A DNA stretch of 54,034 nt from an uncultured Clostridia bacterium (GCA_947589835.1 CANQCT010000004.1:1-54034); one strand, 5' to 3'. Shown: positions 17,191-27,693, numbered from the stretch's first letter. The notes: a model not told the origin generated them from the sequence alone. A program made the numbers and translations.

Positions 17191-18880
17191 ATGAATAAAA
17201 AATGGGAAATATGCGAAAAAAATGATGAACAAATAAATAAAATAATAAAAGAAAATAATTTAGGGCTACTTCTTGCAAGCAGTTTATCACAAAGGCGGAA
17301 TTACAACACAGCAAGAAGTACAAGCTTTTTTAAACCCAAGCAGGCACGACTTCCATGACCCTTTTTTAATGCCAGATATGGAAATAGCAGTAAATAGAAT
17401 TTTACAAGCAATACAAGCGCAAGAAAAAGTAGTTATATATGGTGATTATGATGCAGATGGAATTACAAGTATAACAGTACTAAAAAAATTCTTATCTGAA
17501 AGAGGCTTAGAAGTTGGGCATTACATACCAAATAGATTAGATGAAGGCTATGGATTAAATAAAAGTGCAATAGACTATATAAAATCACAAGAATATACAT
17601 TAATGATTACTGTAGATTGCGGAATTTCTGGAATAGATGAAATTGAATATGCTATGAGCTTAGGCATAGAAGTTATTGTAACAGATCATCATGAGCCGGG
17701 TGAAGAAATTCCAAAATGCTTAGCAGTAGTTGATGCTAAAAGAAAAGATAATACATATCCTTTCAATCAATTAGCAGGAGTTGGAGTTGTATTTAAATTA
17801 ATTCAAGCTATTTCAATTAGGTTAGGCTTAGATGATAAAGAATATTTAAAATATTTGGATATTGTTTGTGTTGGAACTATTTCAGATATTGTGCCATTAA
17901 TAAATGAAAATAGAGTAATTGCAAAACTTGGCTTAAAACTAATTGCAGTTACAAAAAACATTGGCTTAAAAGAATTACTTGAAACTATTGGGTATAGGCA
18001 AATAGATTCAACAGCCATTTCATTTGGAATAGCCCCAAGAATTAATGCCTGTGGTAGAATGGGAAAAGAAAAAGAAGCTTTAGAATTATTTTTAACTAAT
18101 AACAAAGAAGAAGCAAAAGAAATTACCAAAAGATTAAATGAATATAACATAGAAAGACAAGAAAAAGAAAAAAGAATATTTAATGAAGCAGTAGAAGAAA
18201 TAGAAAATGGAGAAAAGCAAAATTCATGTATAATTTTAGGAAAAGAAAACTGGCATCATGGAGTTATTGGAATTGTATCTTCTAAAGTTACAGAAATATA
18301 TTTTAAACCAAGTATTTTAATATGCTTTGAAGGCGAAGAAGGAAAAGGCTCAGGCAGAAGTGTGCCAGGCTTTGACTTACATGATGCTTTAATGAAATGT
18401 AGTAACTATGTAGAAAAATTTGGCGGTCATAGTATGGCAATAGGAATTACTATAAAAAGAGAAAACTTTGAAAACTTTAAAAAAGAATTTGAAGAATACG
18501 CAAAAAATAGCAATGTTAGTGATATAATACCTATTATTAAAATAGATAGGCAAATAGATTTAAAGCAAATTAATATGCAAATAGTAGAGGACCTAAAATT
18601 ATTAGAGCCTTTTGGCGAAGGAAACAAAATTCCACTATTTTTAATTAAGGGCTTAAAAATACAAGCTATTCGTACTTTATCAGAAGGAAAACATTTAAAA
18701 TTAAAATTAGGACAAGATAGCTATATTATAGATTCAATAGGCTTTAATTTAGGAAGTTATGCAGAAAAATTTTTAATAGGCGATAAAGTAGATGTAGTAG
18801 GTTCATTAGAAATTAATAGCTTTAATGGAAATGACCAAATTCAAATGAATTTAAAAGATATAAGAAAATCATTAGATTAA
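17191..18880 (+). CDS. recJ: Single-stranded-DNA exonuclease RecJ, read through a +1 CGG shift
   Basis: ATG 17191 opens MNKKWEICEKNDEQ, which fits the RecJ N-terminus (KxWxI), and reaches LLLASSLSQR. There CGG at 17296 would be codon 36, and the zero frame soon leaves RecJ homology. Skipping the C gives RGITTQQEVQAFLNPS, the family's 'RGI..pe.a..FL.p' block, and runs on to the stop at 18880 (562 residues). DHH-domain motifs follow: VVIYGDYDADGITS, TVDCGISG, VTDHHEPG; then DHHA1 motifs NWHHGVIGIVSSK and GGHSMAIG. RecJ degrades single strands 5'-3' in repair. No good ribosome site sits directly before 17191; AAGGAG at 17152 lies 33 bases upstream. Rel follows 37 bases downstream. Confidence 0.85.
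17296..17299 (+). other. CGGA +1 recoding site in recJ
   Basis: The context is AGG-CGG-A followed by ATT. Zero frame reads Arg-CGG; the +1 frame reads GGA (Gly). The site is easily missed because a spurious TTG start at 17273 lies in the downstream frame. Confidence 0.75.
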
Positions 18881-18917
18881 TGCTTTACTAACCTTAAGCA
18901 AGTAGGAGGTGAAAGGT

Positions 18918-21117
18918 ATGTCTCAAGTAAAAGAAATGACAATTGAAGATGTAATATCTACTAGCAAAAAAAATAACAGAAAATCAGATAGTAAACTAAT
19001 TAAAAAAGCTTATGAATATGCAAAACAGTATCATGGGGAACAACTAAGAAAATCAGGAGAACCATACATTGTTCACCCTGTACAAGTTGCTTATATATTA
19101 GCAACCTTAGGACTAGATGATAGCACCATTTGTGCAGCATTACTACATGATACATTAGAAGATACCGAATTAAACAAGCAAGATTTAATAAGAATTTTTG
19201 GCGAAGAAATTGCAGAGCTAGTAGATGGAGTAACCAAACTTAGCAAACTTAAATATGCAAGCTCAGAAGAGCAACAAGTTGAAAATTATAGAAAAATGTT
19301 TCTAGCAATGGGAAAAGATATTAGAGTTATTTTAATAAAGCTTGCAGATAGACTCCATAATATGAGAACATTAAAATACCTAACCAGAGATAGGCAAATT
19401 GCAAATGCAAATGAAACAATGGAGCTATATGCACCACTTGCAAACCGTTTAGGTATGTATTCTTTAAAATGGGAATTAGAAGACTTATCTTTCAAATATT
19501 TATATCCAGAAGAATATCGTGAATTAGTAGAAGGAATAGACCGTAAAAGAGAAGAACGCTTAAAATTTATTGATATGATAATGGATCAAATTAAACAAGC
19601 AGTAAAAAAAGAACATATAGAAGCTGAAATTACAGGCAGGGCAAAGCATTTATACAGTATTTATAGAAAAATGAAAAGAGATAACATTACATTAGACCAA
19701 GTTTATGATTTATTTGCACTAAGAGTTATTGTAAATTCAGTAAAAGATTGTTATGCTGTTTTAGGAATAGTACATGAGTTATATAATCCAATGCCGGGCA
19801 GATTTAAAGATTATATATCAGTACCAAAACCTAATATGTATCAATCATTACATACAACTTTAATTGGACCAAAAGGAACTCCATTTGAAGTGCAAATTCG
19901 TACATGGGACATGCATCGTATTGCAGAATATGGTATTGCCGCCCACTGGGCATACAAAGAAGCAAGCTTTTTAGGAAACAAAAAAGCAAATGTAAAAGTA
20001 GAAGAAGATAAACTTTCATGGCTTCGTGAAACATTAGAATGGCAAAAAGATATGCAAGACCCAGATGAATTTTTAAACACATTAAAAACAGAGCTATTTG
20101 AAGATGAAGTATATGTATTTACACCAAAAGGAAAAATAATATCATTAGCAAAAGGAAGTACACCAATAGACTTTGCATATAATATACATGCAGAAATTGG
20201 ACATCATATGACTGGAGCTAAAATAAATAGTAAAATGATGCCAATAATAACTCCACTAAAAAATGGAGACATTGTAGAAATTATTACATCAGATAATACA
20301 AAAGGACCAAGCCGTGACTGGCTAAAATTTGTAAAAACATCTACTGCAAAAAATAAAATATTAGCTTGGTTTAAGAAAAACGATAGAGAAGAAAATATAA
20401 TTAAAGGAAAAGACTTAATAGAAAAAGAAATTAAAAAAATTGGTATGACACATGCAGAACTTGCTAAAACAGAATACATACAAGCTGCACTTGATAGATA
20501 TAAATATAACGAAGTAGAAGATATGTATGCAAGTGTTGGCTTTGGAGCAATATCACCACGGAAAAATTGTAGCAAGAATGCTAGAAGAATATCGCAAAGA
20601 ACATCAATCAGAAAACTTAGAAGACAAACTAGAAGAACTTTCAAAAGAAAAAATTGTGCAAAATAAACCATCTAAAAACGGTATTATAGTAAAAGGAATA
20701 GATAACTGCCTAGTAAAACTATCTAAATGCTGTAATCCAGTACCAGGAGACGAAATAGTTGGCTACATTACAAAAGGAAGAGGAGTATCAGTCCACCGTA
20801 AAGACTGCGTAAATGTAAAAAACTTATTTTCAGAAGAAAATCGTATGATAGATGTATACTGGTTTGAAGCAGAAAAAACAAAATATAGTGTAGATATTGA
20901 AATATATGGAAACGAAAGAAATGGCTTACTTGCAGATATTATTAAAGAAGTAGAAAGCACAAAAAGCAAATTACTAGCTGTAACTTCAAAAGCAAATAAA
21001 GAAAAAATATCTATTACTGAAATAACAGTCCAAGTAGAAAACATAGATGAATTAAACAAAATATTAAAGCAATTAAGAAAAGTTGATAGTGTGTATGAAG
21101 TTAAAAGGAAGAAATAG
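18918..21117 (+). CDS. rel: Bifunctional (p)ppGpp synthetase/hydrolase Rel, read through a +1 CGG shift
   Basis: With the shift the protein has 732 residues, the normal length for Rel. Order of domains: HD hydrolase (VHPVQVAYILATLGL and LLHDTLEDT near residue 76), synthetase (DLFALRVIV, GRFKDYISVPKPNMYQSLHT), TGS (VFTPKGKIISLAKGSTPIDFAY), the Zn/conserved-Cys region (KLSKCCNPVPGDEIVGYITKG) and the C-terminal ACT domain. Codon 548 is CGG (20559). The zero frame gives a short basic nonsense tail ending at 20666; skipping the C gives SPGKIVARMLEEY and the whole regulatory half. It controls the stringent response. ATG 18918 has AGGAGG 9 bases upstream. The catalytic half alone would be made if no shift occurred. 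Confidence 0.9.
20559..20562 (+). other. CGGA +1 recoding site in rel
   Basis: The context is CCA-CGG-A followed by AAA. Without the shift, synthesis ends at 20666 after the catalytic half and TGS; with it, GGA (Gly) is read and the regulatory C-terminus is made. Confidence 0.75.
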
Positions 21118-21236
21118 GGGACAGGTCCGACTGCTTATTTTCAAGCTATTAGGGACAGGTTAAATTTACATAATTGCGATTGACGCTTTGGGGACGTTTC
21201 TTTACAGAGGCAGTTTGTCGCTTTTGGGACACATAT
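21117..21236 (+). repeat. GGGACAGGT repeat, copy 1
   Basis: The repeat begins on the last base of the rel stop codon (TAG-GGG). It has GGGACAGGTC, a second GGGACAGGT, GGGGACGTTTCTTT and ends CAGTTTGTCGCTTTTGGGACAC. A close relative at 28813 abuts the trpS stop in the same orientation. Such GGGAC-type repeats resemble REP-like sequences associated with IS200/IS605-type (Y1) transposases, but no transposase is nearby. Confidence 0.75.
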
Positions 21237-21379
21237 TAATATATGATGAGAACTTTAATTACCAAAACATTTTTTAATTACAAACTAATTTAAAAAACAA
21301 ATTATTAATTAATAGTAAACAATAAATATTAATTATAAAAATTAATTAAACAATACAAGACGAAAGAGGATGAAATAAA

Positions 21380-22030
21380 TTGATATTAAAAGTACTAAAG
21401 TTAAATAATGGAATGATTAATGATAAAACAAATTGCTATATTGTACAAGACGAAAAAACAAAGGAAACTATTGTAATTGATCCAGCAGGAGAAGTAGAAA
21501 AAATAATAGAAATGCTAAACATTTTGCAAGCAAATTTAAAATATATTTATATAACTCATTGCCATGGGGATCATATTGGAGCATTAAAGGATTTAAAAGA
21601 GCAAAAGGGTGGAAAAATTTTAATTCATCGTTTTGATGCGGAAGGCTTATATAATAATGAAATTAGTCTTACAGATTATATTGGAATTGAAGAAATACAT
21701 TTAGAAGCGGATTCTAGAGTTGATGATGGAGATATTATTCACATTGGAAATATAGAATTTAAAGTAATACACACCCCAGGGCACACAATTGGTGGTAGCT
21801 GTTTATACTGTGCACAGGAAAATTTACTTTTTTCAGGAGATACGTTATTCCATGGAGCATGGGGAAGAACAGACCTGCCAACAAGCAATTTTACAGATAT
21901 AATAGGTTCAATTACAAACAAATTATTAGTACTTCCGGAAGATACAATAGTTTATCCAGGGCATGGAAAGTCAACTATGATAAAAGAAGAAATTCCAATT
22001 TACTATGAATTAAAACCAAGACTTGATTAA
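21380..22030 (+). CDS. Metallo-beta-lactamase-fold hydrolase (glyoxalase II-like)
   Basis: The 216-residue protein has the MBL metal site ITHCHGDHIGAL (HxHxDH), followed by HTPGHTIGGSC (third His), LFSGDTLF (bridging Asp) and YPGHGKST (last His). This is the YqgX-like group often found between rel and hisS in Firmicutes, related to hydroxyacylglutathione hydrolase but probably acting on other thioesters. The start is TTG 21380 with AAAGAGGATGAAA just before; no better ATG is nearby. The 150 bases upstream are AT-rich spacer after the GGGACAGGT repeat. Confidence 0.88.
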   Translation: MILKVLKLNNGMINDKTNCYIVQDEKTKETIVIDPAGEVEKIIEMLNILQANLKYIYITHCHGDHIGALKDLKEQKGGKILIHRFDAEGLYNNEISLTDYIGIEEIHLEADSRVDDGDIIHIGNIEFKVIHTPGHTIGGSCLYCAQENLLFSGDTLFHGAWGRTDLPTSNFTDIIGSITNKLLVLPEDTIVYPGHGKSTMIKEEIPIYYELKPRLD

Positions 22031-22140
22031 AAAGTGTTAAAATATAATAAATTTAATAAAGTATTAATTAACTTGAAATTATAAAATAATAAACAGAACA
22101 AAAACAAAGTAAAAACTTAAATAAGAAGGAAGGGAAAAAT

Positions 22141-23475
22141 ATGAAAGTAGAACCAAGAACATTGCCAGGCTTTATGGAATTACTACCAAACGAGCAAATT
22201 TTATTTGAACAAATGAAAGAAAAAATCGAAAAAACATATCAAAAATTCGGCTTTTTACCATTAGATACACCAGTTTTAGAACTTTCTGAAATACTACTTG
22301 CAAAAGCAGGTGGCGAAACAGAAAAGCAAATATACCGTTTTCAAAAAGGTGACACAGATATTTCAATGAGATTTGATTTAACTGTACCACTTGCAAAATA
22401 TGTTGCAAAAAACTATGGAAACTTAAGCTTCCCATTTAGAAGGTATCAAATAGGAAAAGTATATAGAGGTGAAAAGGCTCAAAAAGGTAGATTTCGTGAA
22501 TTTTATCAATGTGATATTGATATTATAGGAGATGGAGAGCTAGATATTATTAATGATGCTGAAATACCAAGTGTAATATACAATATAATTAAAGAAATTG
22601 GGTTTGATGATTTCACAATTTATATTAATAATAGAAAAATTTTAAATGGCTTATTTGAAAATGTAAATCAAAAAGAAAATTCAGTAGAAATTATGCGCAT
22701 TATTGATAAAATACAAAAAATAGGTGAAGAAAATGTAAAAGAAGAGCTAAAAGAGCTTAACATAAAAGAAAATGAAATTACAAAAATAATAGAATTTATT
22801 AAAATTGATGGAACCAATGACGAAAAACTACAAAAATTGCAAAACTTAAATATTGAAAATGAAACTTTTAAAATAGGAGTAGAAGAATTAAGCCAAGTAG
22901 TAAAATATATTAGATTATTTGGCGTTCCAGATACAAACTTTCAAATAGATTTAAGCATTGCAAGAGGACTAGATTACTATACAGGAACCGTATATGAAAC
23001 ATTTTTAAATAATTATAGAGAGCTAGGAAGTATTTGCTCAGGCGGAAGATATGAAAATTTAGCAGAATATTATACAGATAAAAAACTTCCAGGAGTAGGA
23101 ATTTCTATTGGATTAACAAGATTATTCTATAAATTAAATGAATTATCTTTAATGAAGGTAGAAAAATATTCGATGGCAGATATTTTAATTATTCCAATGT
23201 TAGAAGATTTAAGCAGGCCAATAGAACTAGCAAGTAAGCTAAGAGAAAAAGGAATTAATACTGAAATATACCTAAACAATAAAAAAGTAAAAGCAAAATT
23301 TAAATATGCAGATAAACTAAAAATTCCTTATGTAATAGCAATTGGAGAAGACGAAATAAATTCTAATAAGTTAAATGTTAAAAATATGGAAACAGGAGAA
23401 GAAACTTCTGCAAGCTTTGATGTAGATGAGATTATAAAAATTATTAAATCAAAAAAAGAGAATGTCTTAGAATAA
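22141..23475 (+). CDS. hisS: Histidyl-tRNA synthetase
   Basis: At 444 residues it is complete, class II. Motif 2 appears as FRRYQIGKVYRGEKAQKGRFREFYQCD; the two histidine-specific motifs are LDYYTGTVYE and SGGRYENL; a C-terminal anticodon-binding domain follows (ADILIIPMLED). It charges tRNA-His with histidine. AAGGAAGGG precedes ATG. It sits after rel and the MBL hydrolase in the order usual for Firmicutes. No in-frame CGG: the motif SGGR uses GGC-GGA, with CGG out of frame, which serves as an internal control for the recoding sites. Confidence 0.96.
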   Translation: MKVEPRTLPGFMELLPNEQILFEQMKEKIEKTYQKFGFLPLDTPVLELSEILLAKAGGETEKQIYRFQKGDTDISMRFDLTVPLAKYVAKNYGNLSFPFRRYQIGKVYRGEKAQKGRFREFYQCDIDIIGDGELDIINDAEIPSVIYNIIKEIGFDDFTIYINNRKILNGLFENVNQKENSVEIMRIIDKIQKIGEENVKEELKELNIKENEITKIIEFIKIDGTNDEKLQKLQNLNIENETFKIGVEELSQVVKYIRLFGVPDTNFQIDLSIARGLDYYTGTVYETFLNNYRELGSICSGGRYENLAEYYTDKKLPGVGISIGLTRLFYKLNELSLMKVEKYSMADILIIPMLEDLSRPIELASKLREKGINTEIYLNNKKVKAKFKYADKLKIPYVIAIGEDEINSNKLNVKNMETGEETSASFDVDEIIKIIKSKKENVLE

Positions 23476-23515
23476 GATTATTAAAAATTTTAGAACCACT
23501 TTTAAGTTAAAAAAT

Positions 23516-23566
23516 GCAAAAATAGAGAATGTTGTACCACTTGTATAGTAAAATATTCTCTATTTT
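23516..23566. terminator. Terminator after hisS
   Basis: AAAAATAGAGAAT and ATTCTCTATTTTT form a long stem over a 27-base loop, with T-rich tail. The following 200 bases up to spoIIP contain no gene that I can see. Confidence 0.75.
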
Positions 23567-23765
23567 TATTTTAATATGGGTATTTATTTTTGATTTTTTC
23601 TATTTTAGGACACCCTCTTTTTTTGATATTTAGAATAGAAAAGTGGGAAGTACCGTTTTTTAAAATAAAACTGCCATTAACAATAAAAAAGTCAATCTAT
23701 CATAAATTTCTTATAAAGATAATATAATACATATAGTAAACCTTTGGACAAAGGAGAAAATATTT

Positions 23766-24906
23766 ATGATTAATTTGGCAGTAATAAGCCTAAAAGATAT
23801 TATTAAATACCTAATAAAATTTACAATTTTTATTGCTATAATAGCTGGAATTTTTACATATGCTTCTAAACTAAAAAATAATGTAGGACAAATAGAAATT
23901 TTGCAAAAAAATGCTTTTCTTTCATGCCTTAATATTACTATTCCAGGAGCAGAAAGCATTAATAATAAAAATACAAAAAAACAAATAAAAAACACAGAAA
24001 GTCCACTAAAATTAGCTTTAGGAATAGAGCTAGAAATGATGTCCTCTCTTTCAAAAGAAATAAAAGAAGAAAATGTAGCAAAAGAAGAACAAGAAAAACC
24101 AGATGAAGATAATCAAAATAATGAAGAAGAACCCCTACAGCAAGCAGAAACAGGATTAAAAACTGAAGTACAAAGCTCAAATGTTCCAAATAAATACACT
24201 GTGCAATATAATGGCGTAAAAATAAAAAACGAAACAAAATATAAATTAACTAAAGAAATTTTAACACCAAACATAAATATAAAAACGAAAAATATTTTAA
24301 TTTTTCACACACATGCATCAGAAAGCTACACTTCTAGTGAAAAATATACATATAAACCAACAGGTAACTTTAGAACAACAGATAAAAACTATTCTGTAAT
24401 TAGAGTAGGAAGAGAATTAGATAAACAGCTTCAAAGTTATGGTTATAATGTTACACATAACGAAACATTACATGATTACCCATCTTATTCAGGCTCGTAT
24501 GATAATTCATTAAAAACTGTAACTAGCATATTAGAAAAAAATAAAGATACAGATATTGTAATAGACTTGCATAGAGATGCTATATCAGACTCAAAATATG
24601 CTCCAACTGTTAAAATAGGCGACGATTATGCCGCACAATTAATGTTTGTAATAGGAAGTGATGGTGGTGTAACCGAGCATAAAAACTGGCAAGAAAATTT
24701 AAAATTTGCAATAAAAATTCAAGAAAAAGCAAATGAATTATACCCAGGCTTATTTAAACCAATTATTTTACGAAATTCTAGTTACAATCAAGAACTAGCA
24801 AAGGCAGCAGTAATTATAGAAGTAGGAGCAACTCGGAAACACATTAGACCAAAGCATAACTAGTATGAAATACCTAGCAAAAGTAATAGATGAAGCAATT
24901 AAATAA
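23766..24906 (+). CDS. spoIIP: Stage II sporulation protein P, read through a +1 CGG shift
   Basis: With the shift this is a 379-residue SpoIIP: N-terminal membrane helix (about residues 15-35), a charged Lys/Glu/Gln linker, then the amidase/endopeptidase domain with ILIFHTHASESYTSS (first zinc-site His/Glu), IVIDLHRDAISDS and LRNSSYNQELAKAAVIIEVGA. SpoIIP cleaves peptidoglycan with SpoIID during engulfment of the forespore. Codon 357 is CGG (24834). The zero frame ends eight codons later; skipping the C gives EVGATGNT, the conserved end of the domain, and the protein finishes KVIDEAIK at 24906. Proof that the lineage sporulates comes from this gene together with gpr and the ytxC-like gene. 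Confidence 0.9.
24834..24837 (+). other. CGGA +1 recoding site in spoIIP
   Basis: The context is ACT-CGG-A followed by AAC. Skipping C restores the ATGNT block and the last 23 codons. Confidence 0.75.
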
Positions 24907-24990
24907 AATTATAAAATTTATAAAAATACATTGAATAAAAGTAACACTTGTTATAAAATTATAATAAATACAAAAGAGGAGGGAAAATAT

Positions 24991-26472
24991 ATGATACAAA
25001 ATGTAAAATTAGATTTTAAGCATACTAATATAGAAGAAAAAGATTTCATGAAATATGCAGAAGAAGTAGCTATAGCTCATGAAGAACTACATAAAAAAAT
25101 TAAAGATAAAAAAGAGCCTTTAGGATGGCTTGAATGGCCTACTAAATATGATAAAAGAGAACTTGAAAAAATAAAAAAATCTGCTAAAAAAATACAGAGT
25201 GATTCAGATATATTGCTAGTTATAGGAATAGGTGGCTCATATTTAGGTGCAAGGGCAGTAATAGAAGCCTTAAATCACACATTTTATAACTATTTACTAA
25301 AAGAGCAAAGAAAAACTCCTCAAATTATATATGTAGGCAATAATTTAAGTCCAAATTATATAAATGATGTAATAGATTTAATAGGAACTAGAGATATATC
25401 CATCAATGTAATTTCAAAGTCTGGAACTACTACAGAACCAGCAATAGCATTTCGTATTTTTAGAGAATTATTAGAAAATAAATATGGCTTAAAAGAAGCT
25501 AAAAAAAGAATATATGTTACAACTGATAAAAAGCAAGGTGCATTAAAACAAATTGCAGACCAAGAAGATTATACTACTTTTGTAATACCAAGCAACATAG
25601 GTGGAAGATACTCTGTTTTAACACCTGTTGGCTTACTTCCAATAGCTGTTTCTGGAATTGATATAGATAAATTACTTGAAGGAGCTAGATTTGCTGAGGA
25701 AAAATATTTAGATAAAAACTTAAAATATAATGACTGCTACAAATATGCAGTAATTAGAAATATGCTTTACAGAAATCAAAAAGGAATAGAAATTTTAGTA
25801 AGTTATGAGCCAAAATTACATTATTTAATTGAATGGTGGAAGCAACTTTTTGGCGAAAGTGAAGGAAAAGGCGGAAAAGGAATTTATCCAACAGGAGCAG
25901 AATTTACAACAGATTTACATTCATTAGGCCAATATATTCAAGAAGGAAAAAGATTTTTATTTGAAACCACAATTAATATTAAAGAATCTGCAACAGATAT
26001 TAAAATAAATCAAGACGAAGATAACTTAGATGAACTTAATTATTTAGTAGGTAAAGGCTTAGAAGAAGTTAACAAAAAGGCAATGGAAGGCGTTATAAAA
26101 GCACATGAAGAAGGCGATGTTCCAAACCTTATAATCACAATGGATAAATTAAATGAATATAATTTAGGACATTTAATTTACTTTTTTGAATTAGCCTGTG
26201 CAATGTCTGGAACACTACTAGGAGTTAATCCATTTAACCAACCAGGAGTAGAAAAATATAAGGCAAATATGTTTGAACTATTAGGAAAACCACAAAAAAA
26301 TGAAGAACCTATTAAAGCAAAAACTAAAAAAGAAAGTAAATCTACTAAAGAAAGTAAATCTACTAAAGAAACTAAATCTAATAAAGAAGAAAAAACAAAA
26401 AAAGTAAGTAAATCTAGCAAAGAAGAAAAAGTAAGTAAAAGAAAAACAAGCAAAGGAAAACACGCCGAATAA
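24991..26472 (+). CDS. pgi: Glucose-6-phosphate isomerase with Lys/Ser-rich tail
   Basis: The catalytic part (about residues 1-430) is a complete sugar isomerase: [62 protein letters not shown] and the C-terminal [14 protein letters not shown]. It interconverts glucose-6-P and fructose-6-P. I chose ATG 24991 (AGAGGAGGG upstream) over the earlier 24931. After [14 protein letters not shown] comes an unusual tail of roughly 60 residues built from repeated [16 protein letters not shown] units and very basic; normal Pgi ends near residue 450. The tail might be a recent simple-sequence expansion. A partial TAGTACTA repeat starts at its stop codon. Confidence 0.93.
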   Translation: MIQNVKLDFKHTNIEEKDFMKYAEEVAIAHEELHKKIKDKKEPLGWLEWPTKYDKRELEKIKKSAKKIQSDSDILLVIGIGGSYLGARAVIEALNHTFYNYLLKEQRKTPQIIYVGNNLSPNYINDVIDLIGTRDISINVISKSGTTTEPAIAFRIFRELLENKYGLKEAKKRIYVTTDKKQGALKQIADQEDYTTFVIPSNIGGRYSVLTPVGLLPIAVSGIDIDKLLEGARFAEEKYLDKNLKYNDCYKYAVIRNMLYRNQKGIEILVSYEPKLHYLIEWWKQLFGESEGKGGKGIYPTGAEFTTDLHSLGQYIQEGKRFLFETTINIKESATDIKINQDEDNLDELNYLVGKGLEEVNKKAMEGVIKAHEEGDVPNLIITMDKLNEYNLGHLIYFFELACAMSGTLLGVNPFNQPGVEKYKANMFELLGKPQKNEEPIKAKTKKESKSTKESKSTKETKSNKEEKTKKVSKSSKEEKVSKRKTSKGKHAE

Positions 26473-26512
26473 GCGAATAAATATGTTACTGCGAAAAATA
26501 GTACTATTCGAG
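26472..26512 (+). repeat. Partial TAGTACTA repeat (right end only)
   Basis: The right half ACTGCGAAAAATAGTACTA plus arm TTCGAG is intact, preceded by GCGAATA resembling a left arm; the cargo middle is missing. It is followed by TTTAATGTAAGTATAACC, the usual right flank. Confidence 0.6.
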
Positions 26513-26539
26513 TTTTAATGTAAGTATAACCATTAACCA

Positions 26540-26625
26540 AAAAGCCAGAATATTCCAGAATACAATAATATTTCCAGAATATTCATTTGAAATTCCAGCA
26601 AAAATTCTGAAATTCCAGCAAAAAT
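26540..26625. repeat. Short repeats CCAGAATATT and GAAATTCCAGCAAAAAT
   Basis: CCAGAATATTC occurs twice and GAAATTCCAGCAAAAAT occurs twice in tandem (with TTCT between) just upstream of the rplU promoter. They might be operator-like, or simple duplications. Confidence 0.5.
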
Positions 26626-26626
26626 G

Positions 26627-26655
26627 TTGACATTGCTTGCTTAGTATGATACAAT
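26627..26655 (+). promoter_or_regulatory. Promoter of the rplU leader
   Basis: A consensus TTGACA, 17 bases and TACAAT give one of the best sigma-A promoters of the window, as expected for a ribosomal protein operon. Confidence 0.8.
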
Positions 26656-26661
26656 ACTTAT

Positions 26662-26745
26662 CTGTAAGCCGCCTGAGTCGGGCAACTAAATATTGCTTAT
26701 ATAGCAATTGCCTTGTTATTTATGCTTAGCGAGTATACAAATATA
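26662..26745 (+). promoter_or_regulatory. L21 leader RNA
   Basis: The leader between promoter and rplU contains CTGTAAGCCGCCTGAGTC and GGGCAACTAAAT followed by further pairing segments. This matches the known L21 leader found ahead of rplU in Firmicutes, thought to mediate autoregulation by L21. Exact ends are estimated. Confidence 0.75.
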
Positions 26746-26758
26746 GGAGGTGTACTAA

Positions 26759-27166
26759 ATGTACGCAATAATTGAAAGCTGTGGAAGACAATACAAAGTA
26801 TCAGAAGGAGATGTAGTATTCTTCGAAAAATTAGAAGCTGAAGAAGGTAAAAAAATAACATTTGATAATGTTGTTTTAGTATCAAATGATCAAGAAGTAG
26901 AAGTAGGAACTCCTTATGTAAAAGGTGTTAAAGTTGAAGGAAAAGTAGTTTCTCATGGTAAAGGTGAAAAAATCCTAGTGTACAAATATAAAGCTAAAAA
27001 GAACTACAGAAGAACACAAGGACACAGACAACCATACACTAAAGTAGAAATTACAAAAATAAAAACAGCGGAAGAAAAAGCTGAAAAAGTTGAAAAAGCC
27101 GAAGCTAAACCAGTTCAAGCAAAAGCAGAAACAAAAAAATCAGCAACTGCTAAAAAAGAAGCTTAA
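26759..27166 (+). CDS. rplU: Ribosomal protein bL21
   Basis: Residues 1-102 are a complete L21: [18 protein letters not shown], then [35 protein letters not shown] further 33-residue Lys/Ala/Glu-rich tail ([20 protein letters not shown]) extends past the usual end; such tails occur in various bacteria. AGGAGGTG precedes the ATG. It is followed by rpmA with no prp (ysxB) protease gene between, unlike most Firmicutes. Confidence 0.96.
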   Translation: MYAIIESCGRQYKVSEGDVVFFEKLEAEEGKKITFDNVVLVSNDQEVEVGTPYVKGVKVEGKVVSHGKGEKILVYKYKAKKNYRRTQGHRQPYTKVEITKIKTAEEKAEKVEKAEAKPVQAKAETKKSATAKKEA

Positions 27167-27230
27167 ATTTTAAAATAATATATGTTCGTAAATAAATATT
27201 AAAGCTAAAAATCGAAGGGAGTGAAAAAGC

Positions 27231-27503
27231 ATGGCTCATAAAAAAGGTCAAGGTAGTGTTAAAAACGGTAGAGATAGTGAATCAAAACGTTTGGGATTAA
27301 AAAGAGCAGATGGTCAAATAGTTCCAGCTGGAAACATACTAGTTAGACAAAGAGGAACAAAAATTCATCCAGGTACAAACGTAGGAATTGGAAGCGATGA
27401 TACTCTTTTTGCTAAAGTAACTGGAAAAGTTAAATTCGAAAGACTTGGCAGAGATAAAAAGAAAGTCAGCGTTTATCCAGTAGAAGTAGGTAAAGCTGAA
27501 TAA
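27231..27503 (+). CDS. rpmA: Ribosomal protein bL27
   Basis: The 90-residue L27 begins [20 protein letters not shown], exactly at the mature N-terminus. It lacks the short N-terminal extension (ending FF-A before HKKG) that Firmicute L27 proteins usually carry and that Prp removes. This agrees with the absence of prp between rplU and rpmA. The N-terminus reaches the peptidyl-transferase centre. GAAGGGAGTG is the ribosome site. Confidence 0.96.
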   Translation: MAHKKGQGSVKNGRDSESKRLGLKRADGQIVPAGNILVRQRGTKIHPGTNVGIGSDDTLFAKVTGKVKFERLGRDKKKVSVYPVEVGKAE

Positions 27504-27511
27504 TTATATTA

Positions 27512-27546
27512 AATGAACTCCAAATTATTGGGGTTTATTTTTTTAA
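27512..27546. terminator. Terminator after rpmA
   Basis: AACTCCAA and TTGGGGTT form the stem, followed by TATTTTTTT. It ends the rplU-rpmA operon. Confidence 0.75.
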
Positions 27547-27578
27547 AAGTTACTAATTAATGTAATTATAGTTAACCC

Positions 27579-27693
27579 GCTTAAATAGTACTAGTTTTCT
27601 TGTTTTTCAAATTGCCCGTTGCTAGACAGCAAGTTCAAAGAAGAAGGTCAGAACGGGACCTCTCAAAACTGCGAAAAATAGTACTATTTAAGC
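27579..27693 (+). repeat. TAGTACTA palindromic repeat, copy 2 (full, + orientation)
   Basis: Arms GCTTAAA and TTTAAGC surround two TAGTACTA copies and a cargo with GTTTTCTTGTTTTTCAAATT, GCCCGTTGC, TTCAAAGAAG and TCAGAACGGGACCT. The variable segment TTGCTAGACAGCAA is itself a hairpin. Located between rpmA and trpS. Confidence 0.85.

Noticed and set aside
17160..17198. A 12-codon leader peptide overlapping the recJ start
   Set aside because: AAGGAG lies only 2 bases from its ATG, too close for normal initiation, and nothing supports its translation.
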